Part shown: positions 47,274 through 58,717 of the stretch, piece by piece
How positions within the stretch are numbered: the stretch's first letter is position 1
Layout: each line of letters starts with the position of its first letter
Translations under genes and position numbers: made by a program
Origin: Tethya wilhelma
Lineage: Eukaryota > Porifera > Demospongiae > Tethyida > Tethyidae
Assembly (NCBI GenBank): GCA_964030475.1
Contig: CAXIPT010000008.1
Coordinates: 4,340,568 to 4,404,567, forward strand
Length of the DNA stretch: 64,000 bases
Reading direction: 5' to 3'
Notes under the pieces: generated by a model
Seen by the model: only the letters and a program-made list of their open reading frames with translations
What the model was told of the DNA's origin: nothing
Database searches by the model: none

Positions 47274-50061
47274 ATCCCCTCACTCCTCACAGTACGTACA
47301 GGTTGAGAAGGAAAGATGAAAGGTTGTTCCTTGACCGGTGTGATACCAATAGGAGTAACCAGGGAGTGGGGGAAAGGGTTTAACAGCTCCTGCAACATGG
47401 ACTGCACGTCTCCACTGTCCACTGTATTGTCGTCAGAGAACGAAGGTGGGTTTGTGATCTTTAGTTTGCCCGGTCGTGGTTTGGTGGGCTCTAATTGGAA
47501 TGGTTCAGGTTTGACTGATGGTACAGTTGTTGAGTGACTTTCTGATGATGTAATAATGTTAGAAAATGATGTCGTTGGTTTAGTAGCAGTGACGGGTTCG
47601 GACTTAACGAGAGCAATATTAGGAGGGGCTCTCTCCTTTCCCTTTTTCAGCTTCTTCATCTTCTTCTCTTTCTTCTTTATACCCTCCGACCTTTCAACTT
47701 TCACAGACGGTGTCACTTCAACTGATGATGTGTGGGTGGGTGGTCGGACACCTTCAGCACTCGAAGTCTTCCGTAACGGAACCTTTAGCTTATCAGAAAC
47801 AGCAGGGAGAGTAGTAGTCACACTAGGATGAACAGAGGCAAGCTTCTTGTGTTTGTGCGATGAAGAAGAAGAAGAAGAGGAAGAAGAAGAAGAAGAATGA
47901 GAATCGTTGGAAGAAGTTTGCTTAAGAGACAAAGACGAAGAGATAGATTCGGCTGACGACTGAGAGTAAGATTTCTTGAGCTGTTTGGTGTGCGATGGAG
48001 AAGGGTTGGTTGTTGCTGTAGCGGTGACGGTGGTGCCAGTATTGCTGGAGGTTGGTGGAAGTGAGGAGGAAGGAGGGTGATCGGGGGGCTTCACATCAAA
48101 CAGCGACGATGAAGTGGCTGTCTTTACTAAGGGTGTCGTCTGGACTGGTCTGTAAGGTCTGACGGTCTTTTTCTTCGACGAGTCTACTCTGAGAACGTTT
48201 GTCGGTTGCTGCATGGCTGAGTCGGAAGAAGAAATAGCGAGTCCTTCGGGATTTTTGGGACTGGCACTCATCTTCTTCCGCTTCTCAATTTTACCGGACG
48301 ACAAATTTGCACCTTTCAAATGACCTTCGACTTTGAGGTGGTGTCTGGATTGAGCTTTAGTTTTCTCCTTGTCTTTCGGAGGCTGTGCCACCTGATGGCG
48401 GGAGGATATCCCCAATTGATGCCCACTCAACGAGGATTTACTATTGGAAGCCGAAGTGGAACCAGAAGTGCTAGCGTTTCTGAATTGAGCATCAAAGACG
48501 TTCTGCTGCTGTGCCAGTTGTATGGGAGTGCCGGGAGTGTTCTCGGTGCCAAGGAACTTGAGCTGTTCTGCCCAGTCGGAGCCCATTGCAAACTGAGAGT
48601 TGTTATAGTCTCCAAAGAGAGTCTGAAATGATATGGGAAAAGGTTATCAAATTGGTAATAACCGTACATACCGTGTAGCTCCAAATTTTCGTGGCACAAC
48701 AAGTTCATGAAAACTCTGTCTTCGCTGTTTTGAACTAATTTTCGTGAATTATAATCTCTGAAATTATATTGCCAATATACAGTTTTCTAAATTTCATGGA
48801 GAAAATTTCCGTGATATATACGTAGGGTCAAATCACGAAAATATAGTGCCATGAAAATTTGGAGCCATACGGTATACACCACTAGCAGTACAGTATATTA
48901 TTGTCTGATATTAATACATGCCTATACTGACCATACAGTATGTATTGCACCATTATAAAGTTTTGATGTTGTCGTAATAATATACCTGAGACATTTTGTG
49001 AAGTTCAGAGTCCTTTTTTGGAATGGGCTTGCCAAAGAGTGGGGCACTACTGTTGGCTGTCTCTGAGGACTGTACGACAGAGAGGCATTACATCATAATG
49101 ACATCATAGATATAATAATATATGTATTGAGCAATTTTAGATTTGAAAGTATAACACACACACAAACTAGACTATACCGACTTGGAGAAGTATTACATCA
49201 TAATGGCATCGTAGATGCATTGAGCAATGTTAGATTTGAAAGTATAACACAAACACACAAACTAGATAGAGTGCCTTGTGGTGCAAAATGAATCAAAGGA
49301 GAAAACTATTCCTATGAAGTGCTCCCTCCAAGAGGCCAGGTGGCTCTAGCTCAAACCACAAGCAACGGGAGTCCAGGAATGCACCCAGACACAAGAATCC
49401 ATCAAACAGCAGCTACTAGACAACATTACTTAAAAGTTCCCAAAAAAACGGGAACCCAGTGCGAGAAAAGGGGAATAAAAATGGAAGCCAACTATACAAT
49501 AAAATGGAAGCTAGAGCTCAAACCTCGGACTCTCGGGAATAGGAACTGAGCTAACTACCTCAAGTAGAGTACAACTTATGAATACTGAAGGCTCCATTGT
49601 GTTTGTCATAACAGCAGTTGTTATGGGGGCAAGGCAGCAAGCAGCATGCACAGATGGCCTAATAGGTCAGGGTTGAAACATGAACTGGTAGACTGTAATA
49701 TGAGACCACAATCATAGTAGGAGGTACACAGCTAAGACTTGTACAGACTTACATGCTTCACCATTCTTCTTCTCTGTTGCTGCTTGAGTTCCTTATGTCT
49801 GTGTGTACATGTGTGTGTGTATGCGGTGTGTGTATTTGACTGGTGATGCATATAAACATAGACGTGAACATGTGTCAAAATGCTACTGTGTGTGTGTCTG
49901 TGTAACGAAGGAAGCGAGCAAGGGTGAACAGCGATGGATAGACAATGAGGAGAAGGTTCAACAGAAGCTACAAAAAAAGGCAAGGTACTTTTTTTAAATA
50001 GAGAGAGAATCACTATGGCAGGGAATGGACAAGCAGGATGGAAGAAGCTGACCCACATGTG

Positions 50062-50115
<54 letters not shown>

Positions 50116-50214
50116 GGTCTGACATGTGATGCTAATCTTGCAGAAGGCATTCATTAGAACATAAAACAATACAACAATGCTATATAGAAAGAGTGAGATC
50201 TGTGTGTGTGTGTG

Positions 50215-50256
<42 letters not shown>

Positions 50257-51355
50257 NNNNNNNNNNNNNNNNNNNNNNNNNNNNNNNNNNNNNNNNNNNN
50301 NNNNNNNNNNNNNNNNNNNNNNNNNNNNNNNNNNNACACACACACACACACATACTGAGGCACTCGCATACTATTGCTCGAGACACTGAAAATGGATCCA
50401 CCTGTGTTGTGGTGAGAAGGTACACTCTAACTATACCTAGCTAATCCACAGAACAGATGATGCAGCCAGCCAGTCAGTCAGCTCCCGTCACTCAACGCTT
50501 TCAACACTCACCGAAAACACAAACATTGAAACAGGACAATTGGAAGTGCATGCACCACATAACAGACCCACATGCTACAGAGGTCAATCAAATACCATCT
50601 ACCAGTGAACCGTGCACTCCAGACACTGGTTTGTTTATCTAGATCTAAATGCACAACCAACTAAAAAACAATTAAGAAAGGGAAAAAAAATCTTATTCTT
50701 TGAAATAAAAAGGAACTTTTCTTCATTTTATTTAGTCATATTTATATTTATATTTGCTTATTTATTTTTCTCTAGTCAAAGAAGAAAGCCATATTGTTGA
50801 GTTGGTGGTTTGTGGACTCATTACACTACCCAGTAGCTAATAGGCATGGCGGTGCTCACATTAGTTCAATTATGAGCATATTGTTGTCAAGAGACACCAA
50901 GGAGATGGGGTTAGTAGCAGCTGTAGTGCTGACAAGAGAGGTTTGAGTGGGAATTAGAGGCAAGGAGGAGGGGAACCCCCACAGGAGTGCTTGGGGGACA
51001 TGTCTGAATGGCTAGATAGTTCCCTATGAATACTGGAAGTTGAACTAAATGATGCTTTCATTTGTGAAAAGATGACATTTTATTCCATTGTATCATTTCC
51101 CTCTGGCTGGTCCCTGTACTTTGACATGGGAACTGATTTAGAGTGGGGGAACCCAACCAACACAATGGGACTTTATGCTAATGTAAACAACCAGAAACTT
51201 GTACACTAAGAGACAAACAAACACCAGAAGGACAACCACAGGTGGCTGGTTAGTGGTGTAGGTTGTTAGCTTCCCTCCTTCAAAGAGGTGTTTTCCTACA
51301 AGTGTTCACAACTACCAGCTGGAACCCTTACTAGCCACACAGTGTGCCCCCTCCC

Positions 51356-51401
<46 letters not shown>

Positions 51402-52389
51402 ACTGAAACAGTCCTATTTAATTTGTATTCATGATTTTATGGGATTCAACCTGAAAAACCACTATACTTGATATTTCCTAGCAATGTGAATCAGCATTTG
51501 GGGAAACTAGCTTACCACAAGACAGGAAAGCTATCAGGGGTGGCAGCTAGGCAAAAGGACGTAAAGTATACAACCTTTAGTGTATTTAACAACCCTGTCA
51601 ACATTGCAGCTGGAAGGAGTCGGAATTACTATGCACACACACACACACACACACACATACACACATACACACACACACACATACACACACATTCGTACTC
51701 ACTGCCCTGGATCATAGGCAGTGAGCAATTCCCTACAAAGGTGAGTTCAATTGTTGGCTACAAATGACACAGTCAAAATGGACAATCAAGAGAACATGTC
51801 TCTTTGTATCATACATTCGTACGTCGCACGTACACACACACATACAAACTCTTATCAGCTGATTTTGAAACAATTGCCAATGACAGTGGAAGCAAGCAAG
51901 AGAGATAGAGAAATGGTGGTATGAATTGGGACAAGACAAAATGCAGCGAAATGCCACATACACAGGTGTTGATTACAAAACCACATTAAACGGGAGCGCA
52001 AACTGATTGCTGCTCTTTAGTGCAGGCTTTCAAGTGCAGGGAGCCGATTGAAGACTAATGATTGTAATATAATTCAACTAGTTCTGGGAAGGAGTGTAGG
52101 ATTTGTAAACGCACCACATAAATGTATTGTTTCATAGCTGAACTGATAGAAAGATTTATCACATTTACCAAAGTTGTTCTCAGCTATTGTAAATTCAGCA
52201 AATTACAGAGGCTTTGTGTATAAAGTTTACAAATCTCTGTGCTAACACAGCAATTTGCGCGCAAATTATGTCTGTACTGGACGGAGTATATTATCTATGG
52301 TACTACTGACACCATTCTTTGTACCAATAAGAGCCCATCTTTGCCAACATATTCACTCACCTCCTTCTCTCACTGGCACTGCTGTCCAT
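38485..52389 (-). CDS. AFF4: AF4/FMR2 family protein (AFF, lilliputian-like)
   Basis: AFF proteins are the disordered scaffolds of super-elongation complexes, holding P-TEFb and ELL/ENL at RNA polymerase II. Eighteen exons in phase encode 1325 residues (human AFF4 1163): 52361-52389, 49753-49798, 48986-49069, 47300-48622, 47107-47177, 46964-47012, 46574-46729, 45053-46326, 44534-44804, 42954-43028, 42783-42874, 41843-41890, 41503-41575, 41351-41380, 41087-41118, 40470-40684, 38712-38763, 38485-38542. The N-terminus MDSSASERRRHKELKQQQRR plus APLFGKPIPKKDSELHKMSQ matches the P-TEFb-binding start of AFF4. The middle is Ser/Lys-rich with a poly-Ser tract and acidic SDSDSSS runs. The conserved C-terminal homology domain is complete: ENFYQEARRRKHEADNIG, AMAYMDSVVFFMRYGHAIE, CLKCQSILYWRLFQLKQQ, SVPKNIFNKATEHLTITTYI and a final SIMQIAAWTEQILRSLRR. 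Vertebrates have four paralogues, so the symbol marks the closest remembered one. Several acceptors follow (CT)n or (CA)n repeats. Confidence 0.9.
41139..41258. repeat. (GA)n microsatellite with N
   Basis: About 120 bp of GA with a single N at 41214, so its length is uncertain. In AFF sense it is (CT)n followed by CACAACCACAG, about 20 bp upstream of the exon starting at 41118. Confidence 0.95.
41893..41952. repeat. (GA)n microsatellite forming an AFF acceptor
   Basis: In AFF sense the (CT)30 run ends directly in CTAG, the 3' splice site of the exon at 41890. No other pyrimidine tract is present. Confidence 0.92.
43032..43089. repeat. (GA)n microsatellite forming an AFF acceptor
   Basis: In AFF sense a (CT)29 run is followed by CCAG, the 3' splice site of the exon at 43028. 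Confidence 0.92.
44279..44346. repeat. Imperfect inverted repeat in AFF intron
   Basis: GATTTTAATATTG at about 44288 and its complement CAATATTAAAATC at about 44330 bracket a GC-poor loop. They form a hairpin-like unit in an AFF intron. It may be a MITE fragment; no clear outer termini are seen. Confidence 0.4.
48668..48875. mobile_element. MITE-like element 1 (30-bp terminal inverted repeats)
   Basis: A 208-bp non-coding element. The left end (48668-48697) and the complement of the right end (48846-48875) both start ATACCGT, share GCTCCAAATTTTC and agree at 27 of 30 positions. The interior is AT-rich, with further CGTGAATT-like subterminal motifs. It lies in the AFF intron between the exons at 48622 and 48986. 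The target-site duplication is ambiguous because the ends sit among TA/AC dinucleotides. It looks like a non-autonomous DNA transposon; no transposase is present. Confidence 0.8.
49085..49266. repeat. Two-copy ~100-bp direct repeat
   Basis: The segment beginning CATTACATCATAATG at 49085 and ending ACAAACTAGA near 49172 recurs at 49190-49266 with a few substitutions and a 12-bp deletion. It is a small tandem duplication in the large 5' intronic region of AFF. Confidence 0.85.
50068..50111. repeat. (CA)n microsatellite
   Basis: A pure CA run of about 22 units in AFF intron 1. Confidence 0.95.
50257..50335. other. Assembly gap (79 N)
   Basis: The gap is flanked on the left by (TG)n and on the right by (AC)n. 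The repeat therefore changes strand across it, which suggests an inverted microsatellite arm or a misjoin. It lies in AFF intron 1, so no coding sequence need be missing. Confidence 0.95.
50336..52360. other. AFF intron 1 (right part)
   Basis: About 2 kb without a supported exon. Contains a (TC)n run at 51361-51399 and a CA-rich stretch at about 51632-51690. It is the first intron of AFF if the start exon at 52361-52389 is right. Confidence 0.6.
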
Positions 52390-52952
52390 ATTTTACTTTC
52401 AGATACCAGTTGGACGCAAGCGGAGACGGTGAATATATGGATATGGCGGATGAATCCAAACGCCGATACGGGAAAAATTTTGAGGATACAGTGAAGTACG
52501 TCTCTCTGCCTTGCTAGGCTATTGCTGTACCTAGCCTGTAGGGTTCGCTAGGAGAACCTGGTCTCCGTCATGACTTGAAACAAACCAGCTTCTTCTTCGA
52601 GTGACAGAGAGTTCGAGATGGCTGGCGAGTAAGCCCCTACAATCATTGCGTGCGGTTTACAGCTGCGCAATACTCGGAAATCAAATACTCACTGATGACG
52701 CAATCAACAAAGCGGAATTGCCGGAAGTAAACACAATGAATTTTACAACCACATTCTAAGGTAGCAGTTCAATGTGCATGTACCTTACACTATCCAAAGT
52801 CAAAGTGCACAAATCTTAAGTACTTCAAAGAGAATAGCTTGTGTGTGAATGTTTGTTGATAAACATTATCAAAGTGGTGTGGGTGTAAGATACATTGACT
52901 CCTATCATTATCATTGTCCTAGCTGTTGCAAGACAATATCATATCATACTAG
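52390..52952. promoter_or_regulatory. AFF promoter region / PCF11 3' flank
   Basis: 563 bp between the AFF start codon and the PCF11 stop, both minus strand. It is richer in CpG than its surroundings between about 52410 and 52740. A plus-strand open stretch at 52405-52497 is not convincing as a gene. Confidence 0.4.
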
Positions 52953-53032
52953 CTACAAAGAACTAGTCAATGGTTCTTGTTTGACTTCAACAGGGCTTGG
53001 TAGCTGTGACATACTGTTCTCTAAACTTCCAG

Positions 53033-53087
<55 letters not shown>

Positions 53088-54768
53088 NATCTTCAGCAAG
53101 CTCTTCAAAAGTGAGCCAGTCCTATATAGCCAGAATAGACAACAAAACTGAAACACTTGCACATACATACTCACATACATACTCATTCACATTACTATAA
53201 TACTCACACACTTACTCACATACACATACTACAATTTGTCAAAATACACACACACACACATATACACACCTCAGGATGAATAAACCAATTCCTCGAAGTC
53301 CTGGCCAGTCCCTTACTCTCTTTCCTGTTCATCTTAAAATGCCAGTCAAGATGGTTTCGATATGCCTCACCAGATCTGTTGGTAAAACGAAGTCCACACG
53401 ATGTGCAAGGCTCCCCAGCATTGAGAAAGGAGATCAAAGCACCATATCGTCTGTAGCAATGAAACAGAAAGAGACAAGTTAAATCGTAACGAATCTCAAA
53501 CGGTAGAAAATATATTAAACTGACTGTTTTAGAGTGGCTGGTGTTAGGCCTAGATTTGGAATGTTCAGAGGTATTGATTCTACAGGCTCCCTGCGAACAC
53601 CTGGTGCTGTGTCTAGAGCTGGATGCTGAGAGCCTGGCGGTGGTGGTGGTGCTTGTTGAGGGCCATCTCGATCTCCAATGATTCCAGTGTCCACTAACTT
53701 TTTAAACAGCTCTGATACTGGAAGAGGAGCAGCACCAGGACCCCCGGAAGACACAGGGGGAGGCATACCCGGATGAACAGGATCTGGAAAAAGAAATTAT
53801 TAACAAAATTAGGTCTTGTTGACTGTTATACACCAACTGGACCTGACTAAAAGTTTACATACAAATCAAACAGATTGTTCATAAGCCCAGCATATGTCAA
53901 AAATTGTTGCGTGCAACATGTTGCCTGAAGTAGAAAAATTGTTCAACTTGATTCAAGCAACATGTTGCATGACCGCATTATAGGATAAACTACATCACTA
54001 AAACCACCATACACAGAGCAACATTGTTACATTGCCGCAAAAATGTTGTATGGAAACGTTGCTCCGTGTATGCTGGGCTTACAGTACCTTGACTGATATC
54101 CATTGGTTCGTGCCACTGAGGAGGACCAGGTGGGCGTGGTGGTGGAGGGCCTGGTAGTGCCCTCCTCGGAGGTGGGGGCGGATACATATTATCCTCCGGG
54201 GGTAGAGGGGGACTGTCCCCATGGTACCATCCTCTCCCACGACGGGGAGGTGGGCCTCTCCACGGCCTGAACCCACGGCGGTCTCTGTACCCACGCTGCG
54301 GCGGACGGTAGTGAGGCTCTTCGTGGGGAGGATGATCGAAATTTGAGTGCGGCGGTGGTGGTCTTTCCGCCGGGTATGGACGAAACCGTCCCCTACTAGA
54401 ACTACTTTGAGACATACCAATATCATTTGAATTAGGAGGCAAATGACTTTGAGACTGGGACAAATGGTTAGAAGTCATTCTAGTGTCCTGGCTACTACTA
54501 CTAGAAGGTTCAATCTTGGAGGAGGAGGAGAGGGGGGCTGGAGAGGTCTCACGTCTTTTATCACGGTCACTAGAGGAGGATGGAGAAGAGCTCCTGGTGT
54601 TGCCGCTGTCATCAGCTTCCTCTTTCAACTTTTGAAGTTTGTAGAGCTCATCTATCTGGCTCACGATGATTTTGTGCTGTTTTGAAGACAGCCCACCCGA
54701 TTTTAAATGTTCCTCCATCTGTTTGGGGGGGGAGAGAATGAGTGGATGTAGGTTTGCATGAGAGTGAG

Positions 54769-54826
<58 letters not shown>

Positions 54827-57393
54827 GTTGTTGGTACACTGGGAAGTAGCTAAGGATAAGAGTGGGCAAATTGAATCGGAATTCTTGCTTGAATTGCTGC
54901 ATCCAATGAAACCATAGCAATGACACAAGAGGACAAAACACACAAAGGACACTCGTCATAGCTTCCTGCCACTTTAGAGGCTTCAATGTTTACCCCTCCA
55001 CACACACACACACACACACGTAATGGTATGTACACTGGTAAGGCTTCCCTCACAAAGGGATAAGACTGACCTGCTTGAGAATAAGGTCGTGATGTGTTGA
55101 CAGCAACTGAGGCGGAAGGTCATCCAACTCAAGCTGGGTCTTCTTGATCGGCAGTGCGCTCTTAGCGCCTCTGCTCTTCTTTTTCTTCTTTCTACTAGCA
55201 CCATCTTCCGAATCATCAGTGTCCACCTCCAGTCTCGGACGCTTCTCAGTGGGTGGGGCCAACTGTGGAATGGAATGGATGCCATTCTATTATTCTATAC
55301 ATGGAGATGGCATTGTAGTTGGTCACATCAATGCTATACATGGTTATGTGTGCATCTCTCAGTGACATAGACACACACACAATACATCAGGGACTAAGTA
55401 TGCAAGTGGAAGTAAAACAAAATGTAGAGGGCAACGTCAAATGCTTCCTTAAAAGGAAATACAAGCACTTACGTCATCATCAGCTGGTTTCTTGTGTTTG
55501 GCAGCTTTTACAGGAGATTTGCGTCCACCACCACCACCTTGGTGATGGTTCATGACCACCGGAGACGGTTTGTGAGCGATCCTCTTCCCCCGTTTGAACG
55601 GGCTCACGGGACTCGTACTACGAGGACGACCTTCCTTCTTCCGCTCCCCAGAGTCGCTGGGACTTTTACTGCGACCGGTTGGAGGCGTGCTGGCTTTAGT
55701 CTTGGCACCTTTTTGGACCTTGGAGACATGATGAGAAGTGACAGCCTCTTTCTGCGACACAAGGGTGACGTCAAGTAGAGTGTCAACACTATTTAACTTG
55801 TTGGTAAACAGTACATCGTTGCATACCTTTGTACTTGTTTGGTCGGTTGAGGTGGCATTCGGATCTAAACCAAGGACCTTTTGTTGCTCTATTCGTTGCT
55901 TTCTCATATCTTCGAGGATCTTGCTCCTCTTCTCTTGAATCGAGATAGGGGGGCTAGAAGGACCTCCTGACTTAGCAGACTGTGCCAAATATACAATAAT
56001 ATTATGCGAGTACACATTCTTCTGTTTGTATGCACTGACATTCACGATTGTAAAACTTACTGGAGGCGATTTCTCCGTTTTCCCTTTTTTACCGCTGCTA
56101 CTTGTTTTGGGAACAGCTGGTGACTTGCTTCTTCGTTTCTTATCACTTGTCCCTTCGCGGTTCTTTCCAGGTGAAGCACCTCTACTTGTACTTTGACCTT
56201 TACCACCAGCTCCAGTTGGCTGGAGAGATACAACACACATTTCTCACAATCAACTCAGCATAGGACGCGTACAAAACATGCACCTCTAAGAATTTTGGAT
56301 TTACAAAGATGGTGGGGCTGGGAGGGTCGTCCATTGCTATGACCGGCCAGTTGGGGTCCAGAGCATGGACGTGACGATCGATGGCTGCTAGCTTACGAGT
56401 TGGAACGTAAGGAGGCCACGTCAGTCTTAGCTTGTGGAGAGCCTTCCTGGCATCTGGTTCAACCTAGGATGGATGGTAATATTACACAGTATGACAAGTG
56501 AGGAAGTGATGCAACAATGCTTGTATTACTGATCTGCAAACATTATCAGTACACAGTACAGTTCACAAGAAACAACAGCAGGCAAAGTAGGAACAATGAG
56601 TCATGATCTATAATCACCCAAGCAAAAAAATTCACTTTGTAAGAAGGTGTGACCAGTTTATCAATTGTCCACCCACACTGCACCTTATCACATACTCTGT
56701 ACCTTAACATGAACCCACCCTCTGCATCCCACACATGTACATACATGCAACCACCCACCAATTAGAGTCAATATACCACATACCAACTTTTCAAAGCAGT
56801 GGCAGAACACACCCACAATGATTCGGCTGATCTGATCCTTGTAGCTGGCAGACAAGTTCTTCAGAATTGAGTCCAGTAGATAAAGACAAGGTAGCTTCCA
56901 GTCAACTCGCACCTAATAAGAAAGAGAGAAAACATTTATTTTTTCCAGCTTGCCAGATCCGTGAAGCAAGCATTTTTAGCGTGAATAGCTTGAAAAACAA
57001 TGCGTGGTGGAATTTTCATTGATTTATGTCATTCACAGTACATCAATGGATAAGAGAACACATGGCATAAGCCATTGTGCTCACTAAGTCCCAAAAGTGG
57101 GTCAAAGAAAACAAAAACTGAAAACATAGTGCTATAAATTTACAAAACTTAAAAATAAAAAGCTGACAGTTCAGAGAAAAGCTAGACTACCTAGCTACCT
57201 GCATAATATGAGACTCTATTTTCTCGACTATTGATGCAGCAAACATCTTGTAATTATCAGCAGCTCTGGTGAGGTCGTCTATGAGCGGCTTGGAGTTAAA
57301 GGTGAGGTCTTCGAGAGACTCCTGGAAGCGGCGGAGTGCCTTCTTCTTTTCATCGTTGATAGAAGTGGCGGCCATATTGTCTGTTTGGTTCAC
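52953..57393 (-). CDS. PCF11: PCF11 cleavage and polyadenylation factor subunit (gap near 3' end)
   Basis: PCF11 binds the RNA polymerase II CTD through its CID and, with CLP1, drives pre-mRNA 3' cleavage and termination. The start is ATG 57393, or 57375 (MAATS). Exons in phase: 57199-57393, 56784-56912, 56284-56463, 56061-56219, 55827-55979, 55473-55751, 55071-55262, 54088-54718, 53525-53783, 53270-53450, 53089-53121 (cut by the N at 53088), then 52953-53033. The CID is clear: ESLEDLTFNSKPLIDDLTRAA, VDWKLPCLYLLDSILKNL, RKALHKLRLTWPPYVP, LDPNWPV, FVNPKFLE. Basic Ser/Lys-rich and Arg/Pro-rich regions follow. The first zinc finger is CTSCGLRFTNRSGEAYRNHLDWH, then NWFIHPEDWLTFEELAED. The second zinc finger expected next is missing, evidently lost in the gap at 53088. 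The gene is head-to-head with RAB30. Confidence 0.93.
53036..53088. other. (TG)n microsatellite and single-N join inside PCF11
   Basis: A TG run of more than 50 bp ends in an N that abuts coding sequence (GAAGAT on the minus strand) with no splice donor. Sequence is therefore missing between the exon at 53089-53121 and the last exon. Confidence 0.9.
53882..54081. mobile_element. MITE-like element 2 inside a PCF11 intron
   Basis: A 200-bp element bounded by perfect 13-bp inverted repeats TAAGCCCAGCATA (53882-53894) and its complement (54069-54081). The interior contains several copies of the palindrome GCAACATGTTGC or near variants, so the whole unit can fold on itself. It has no ORF. On the transcript it begins six bases after the 5' splice site of the PCF11 exon ending at 54088. 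CA flanks both sides, a possible two-base target duplication. Confidence 0.78.
54773..54830. repeat. (TG)n microsatellite
   Basis: A TG run with one TT interruption in the PCF11 intron upstream of the exon at 54718. It reads (CA)n in PCF11 sense. Confidence 0.92.
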
Positions 57394-57862
57394 CAGTGCG
57401 GTCCCTGGCTACTCGAAGAGAGAAATGAGAAATTTAGAGAGAGAAAAGATGAGAGGGAGAGAAAGAAAAAGAGACTACCACATGTTGAATGGTGGCCATT
57501 TTGTTCACTGCTGCGCTTGATTGGCTTGGCCCATGTGACCGGAAATAGAATGACGTCTTCGGATAAACGAAAAGCTGACTTGACAGCACAGCCACACATA
57601 GAGGGATTCTGAGGGAGAAAAGGTGTCATTTGAAGCTTTCTCGGAGAAGAGCTGTGAATCATCACTTGGTTTAGTGAAGAGATTAAAGGTAAGCAGATGA
57701 CTGTGTTGTTTGGTAAGCCTCTGATCCACCAAAACACAACCAAATAAAGACTAACAATGAATTTGGGTGTGGCTATTGTGTTAGTAATAAATATAGATAG
57801 TTGATACTTTTCTTATTTGTCTGTTTTAGTTTATACCCTGTGTTTCTCTGGTAGTGGAGAGA
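57394..57862. promoter_or_regulatory. Divergent PCF11 / RAB30 promoter region
   Basis: 469 bp between the two start codons. It includes a TGACGTC CRE-like site at about 57551 and a CCAAT-like GATTGG at about 57519. The RAB30 leader may contain an intron ending in the pyrimidine tract near 57825. The motif assignments are by eye only. Confidence 0.45.
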
Positions 57863-58717
57863 ATGGAGACAGAATACGACTACCTCTTTAAGATAGTTCT
57901 TATTGGAGATGCTGGAGTCGGGAAGACCAGTATTGTTCGAAGATACACAGACGGGATCTTCACATCCGCCGGCATCCCAACCATTGGTGTGGACTTTTGT
58001 ATAAAAACCCTGCAGATTGGTTCAAGCGCCGTTAAAGTATGTTGCGATTGTTTGCATAAGGGTCATAAATTATTTGAGGTTTCATCATGTGACATGTGAC
58101 TGCTGGGTCAGCCTCTGTTACTGGTGGTGATGACTCATTGCGAACTTGCTATGCATTTCTTTCTAACCACGAACATAACTCAGTTTAATTTATCAAAGTG
58201 TCGCAATGATTGCGTCTCTAGTAATGAATGTGTGTATTGTATGTTGTTTTTGCAGCTCCAGATCTGGGACACGGCCGGTCAGGAACGGTTTAGAACCATC
58301 ACTCAGAGCTACTACCGGAGTGCCGATGCTATAGTGCTCGTCTATGATATTGGTTCAGCCACGACGTTTAGAAACCTCCCGGAATGGCTGTCAGAGGTGG
58401 AGAGATACGCCGGGAACAGTGTACACCGGATCCTCATTGGCAACAAGAGTGATCGGATGGACAGAGAGGTGACTCCCGAACTGGGGAAACAGTTTGCTCA
58501 AGAAAATGACATGCCTTTTCTGGAGACGTCGGCAAAGAACGCCAACAACATAGAGGAGCTGTTCTCACAGCTGGCCAAGACCCTCCGAGACATGCACGTC
58601 GATAAGAAGTTAAAGAACCCTCATGCCAGTGGCTCTGCGGCGTCAAGACAACCAAACACTGTGTCTCTGACACAAAAGACTGAGCAGAGCTCCAGTGGAG
58701 GGGGTGGGTGTTGTTGA
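57863..58717 (+). CDS. RAB30: RAB30-like small GTPase
   Basis: Two exons (57863-58036, 58256-58717) encode 211 residues. All GTPase motifs are intact: the P-loop GDAGVGKTS, the switch I Thr in IPTIGVDF, WDTAGQERFR, GNKSD and ETSAK. The C-terminus ends in CC for double geranylgeranylation. METEYDYLFKIVLIGDAG and ITQSYYRSADAIVLVYDI, with LPEWLSEVERYA, are closest in memory to vertebrate RAB30, a Golgi Rab. The vertebrate protein ends CCNFN instead of CC. I chose ATG 57863; the in-frame GTG nine bases upstream is not a plausible start. It is divergent from PCF11, as I recall for the human pair. A neighbouring Rab subfamily cannot be excluded by eye. Confidence 0.86.

Noticed and set aside
52405..52497. 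Plus-strand exon-like stretch with an acceptor, reading GDGEYMDMADESK (receptor-kinase-like YMDM motif)
   Set aside because: It is isolated, has no neighbouring exons with kinase motifs, and overlaps the AFF promoter just upstream of the AFF start. Chance open frame is the simpler view.
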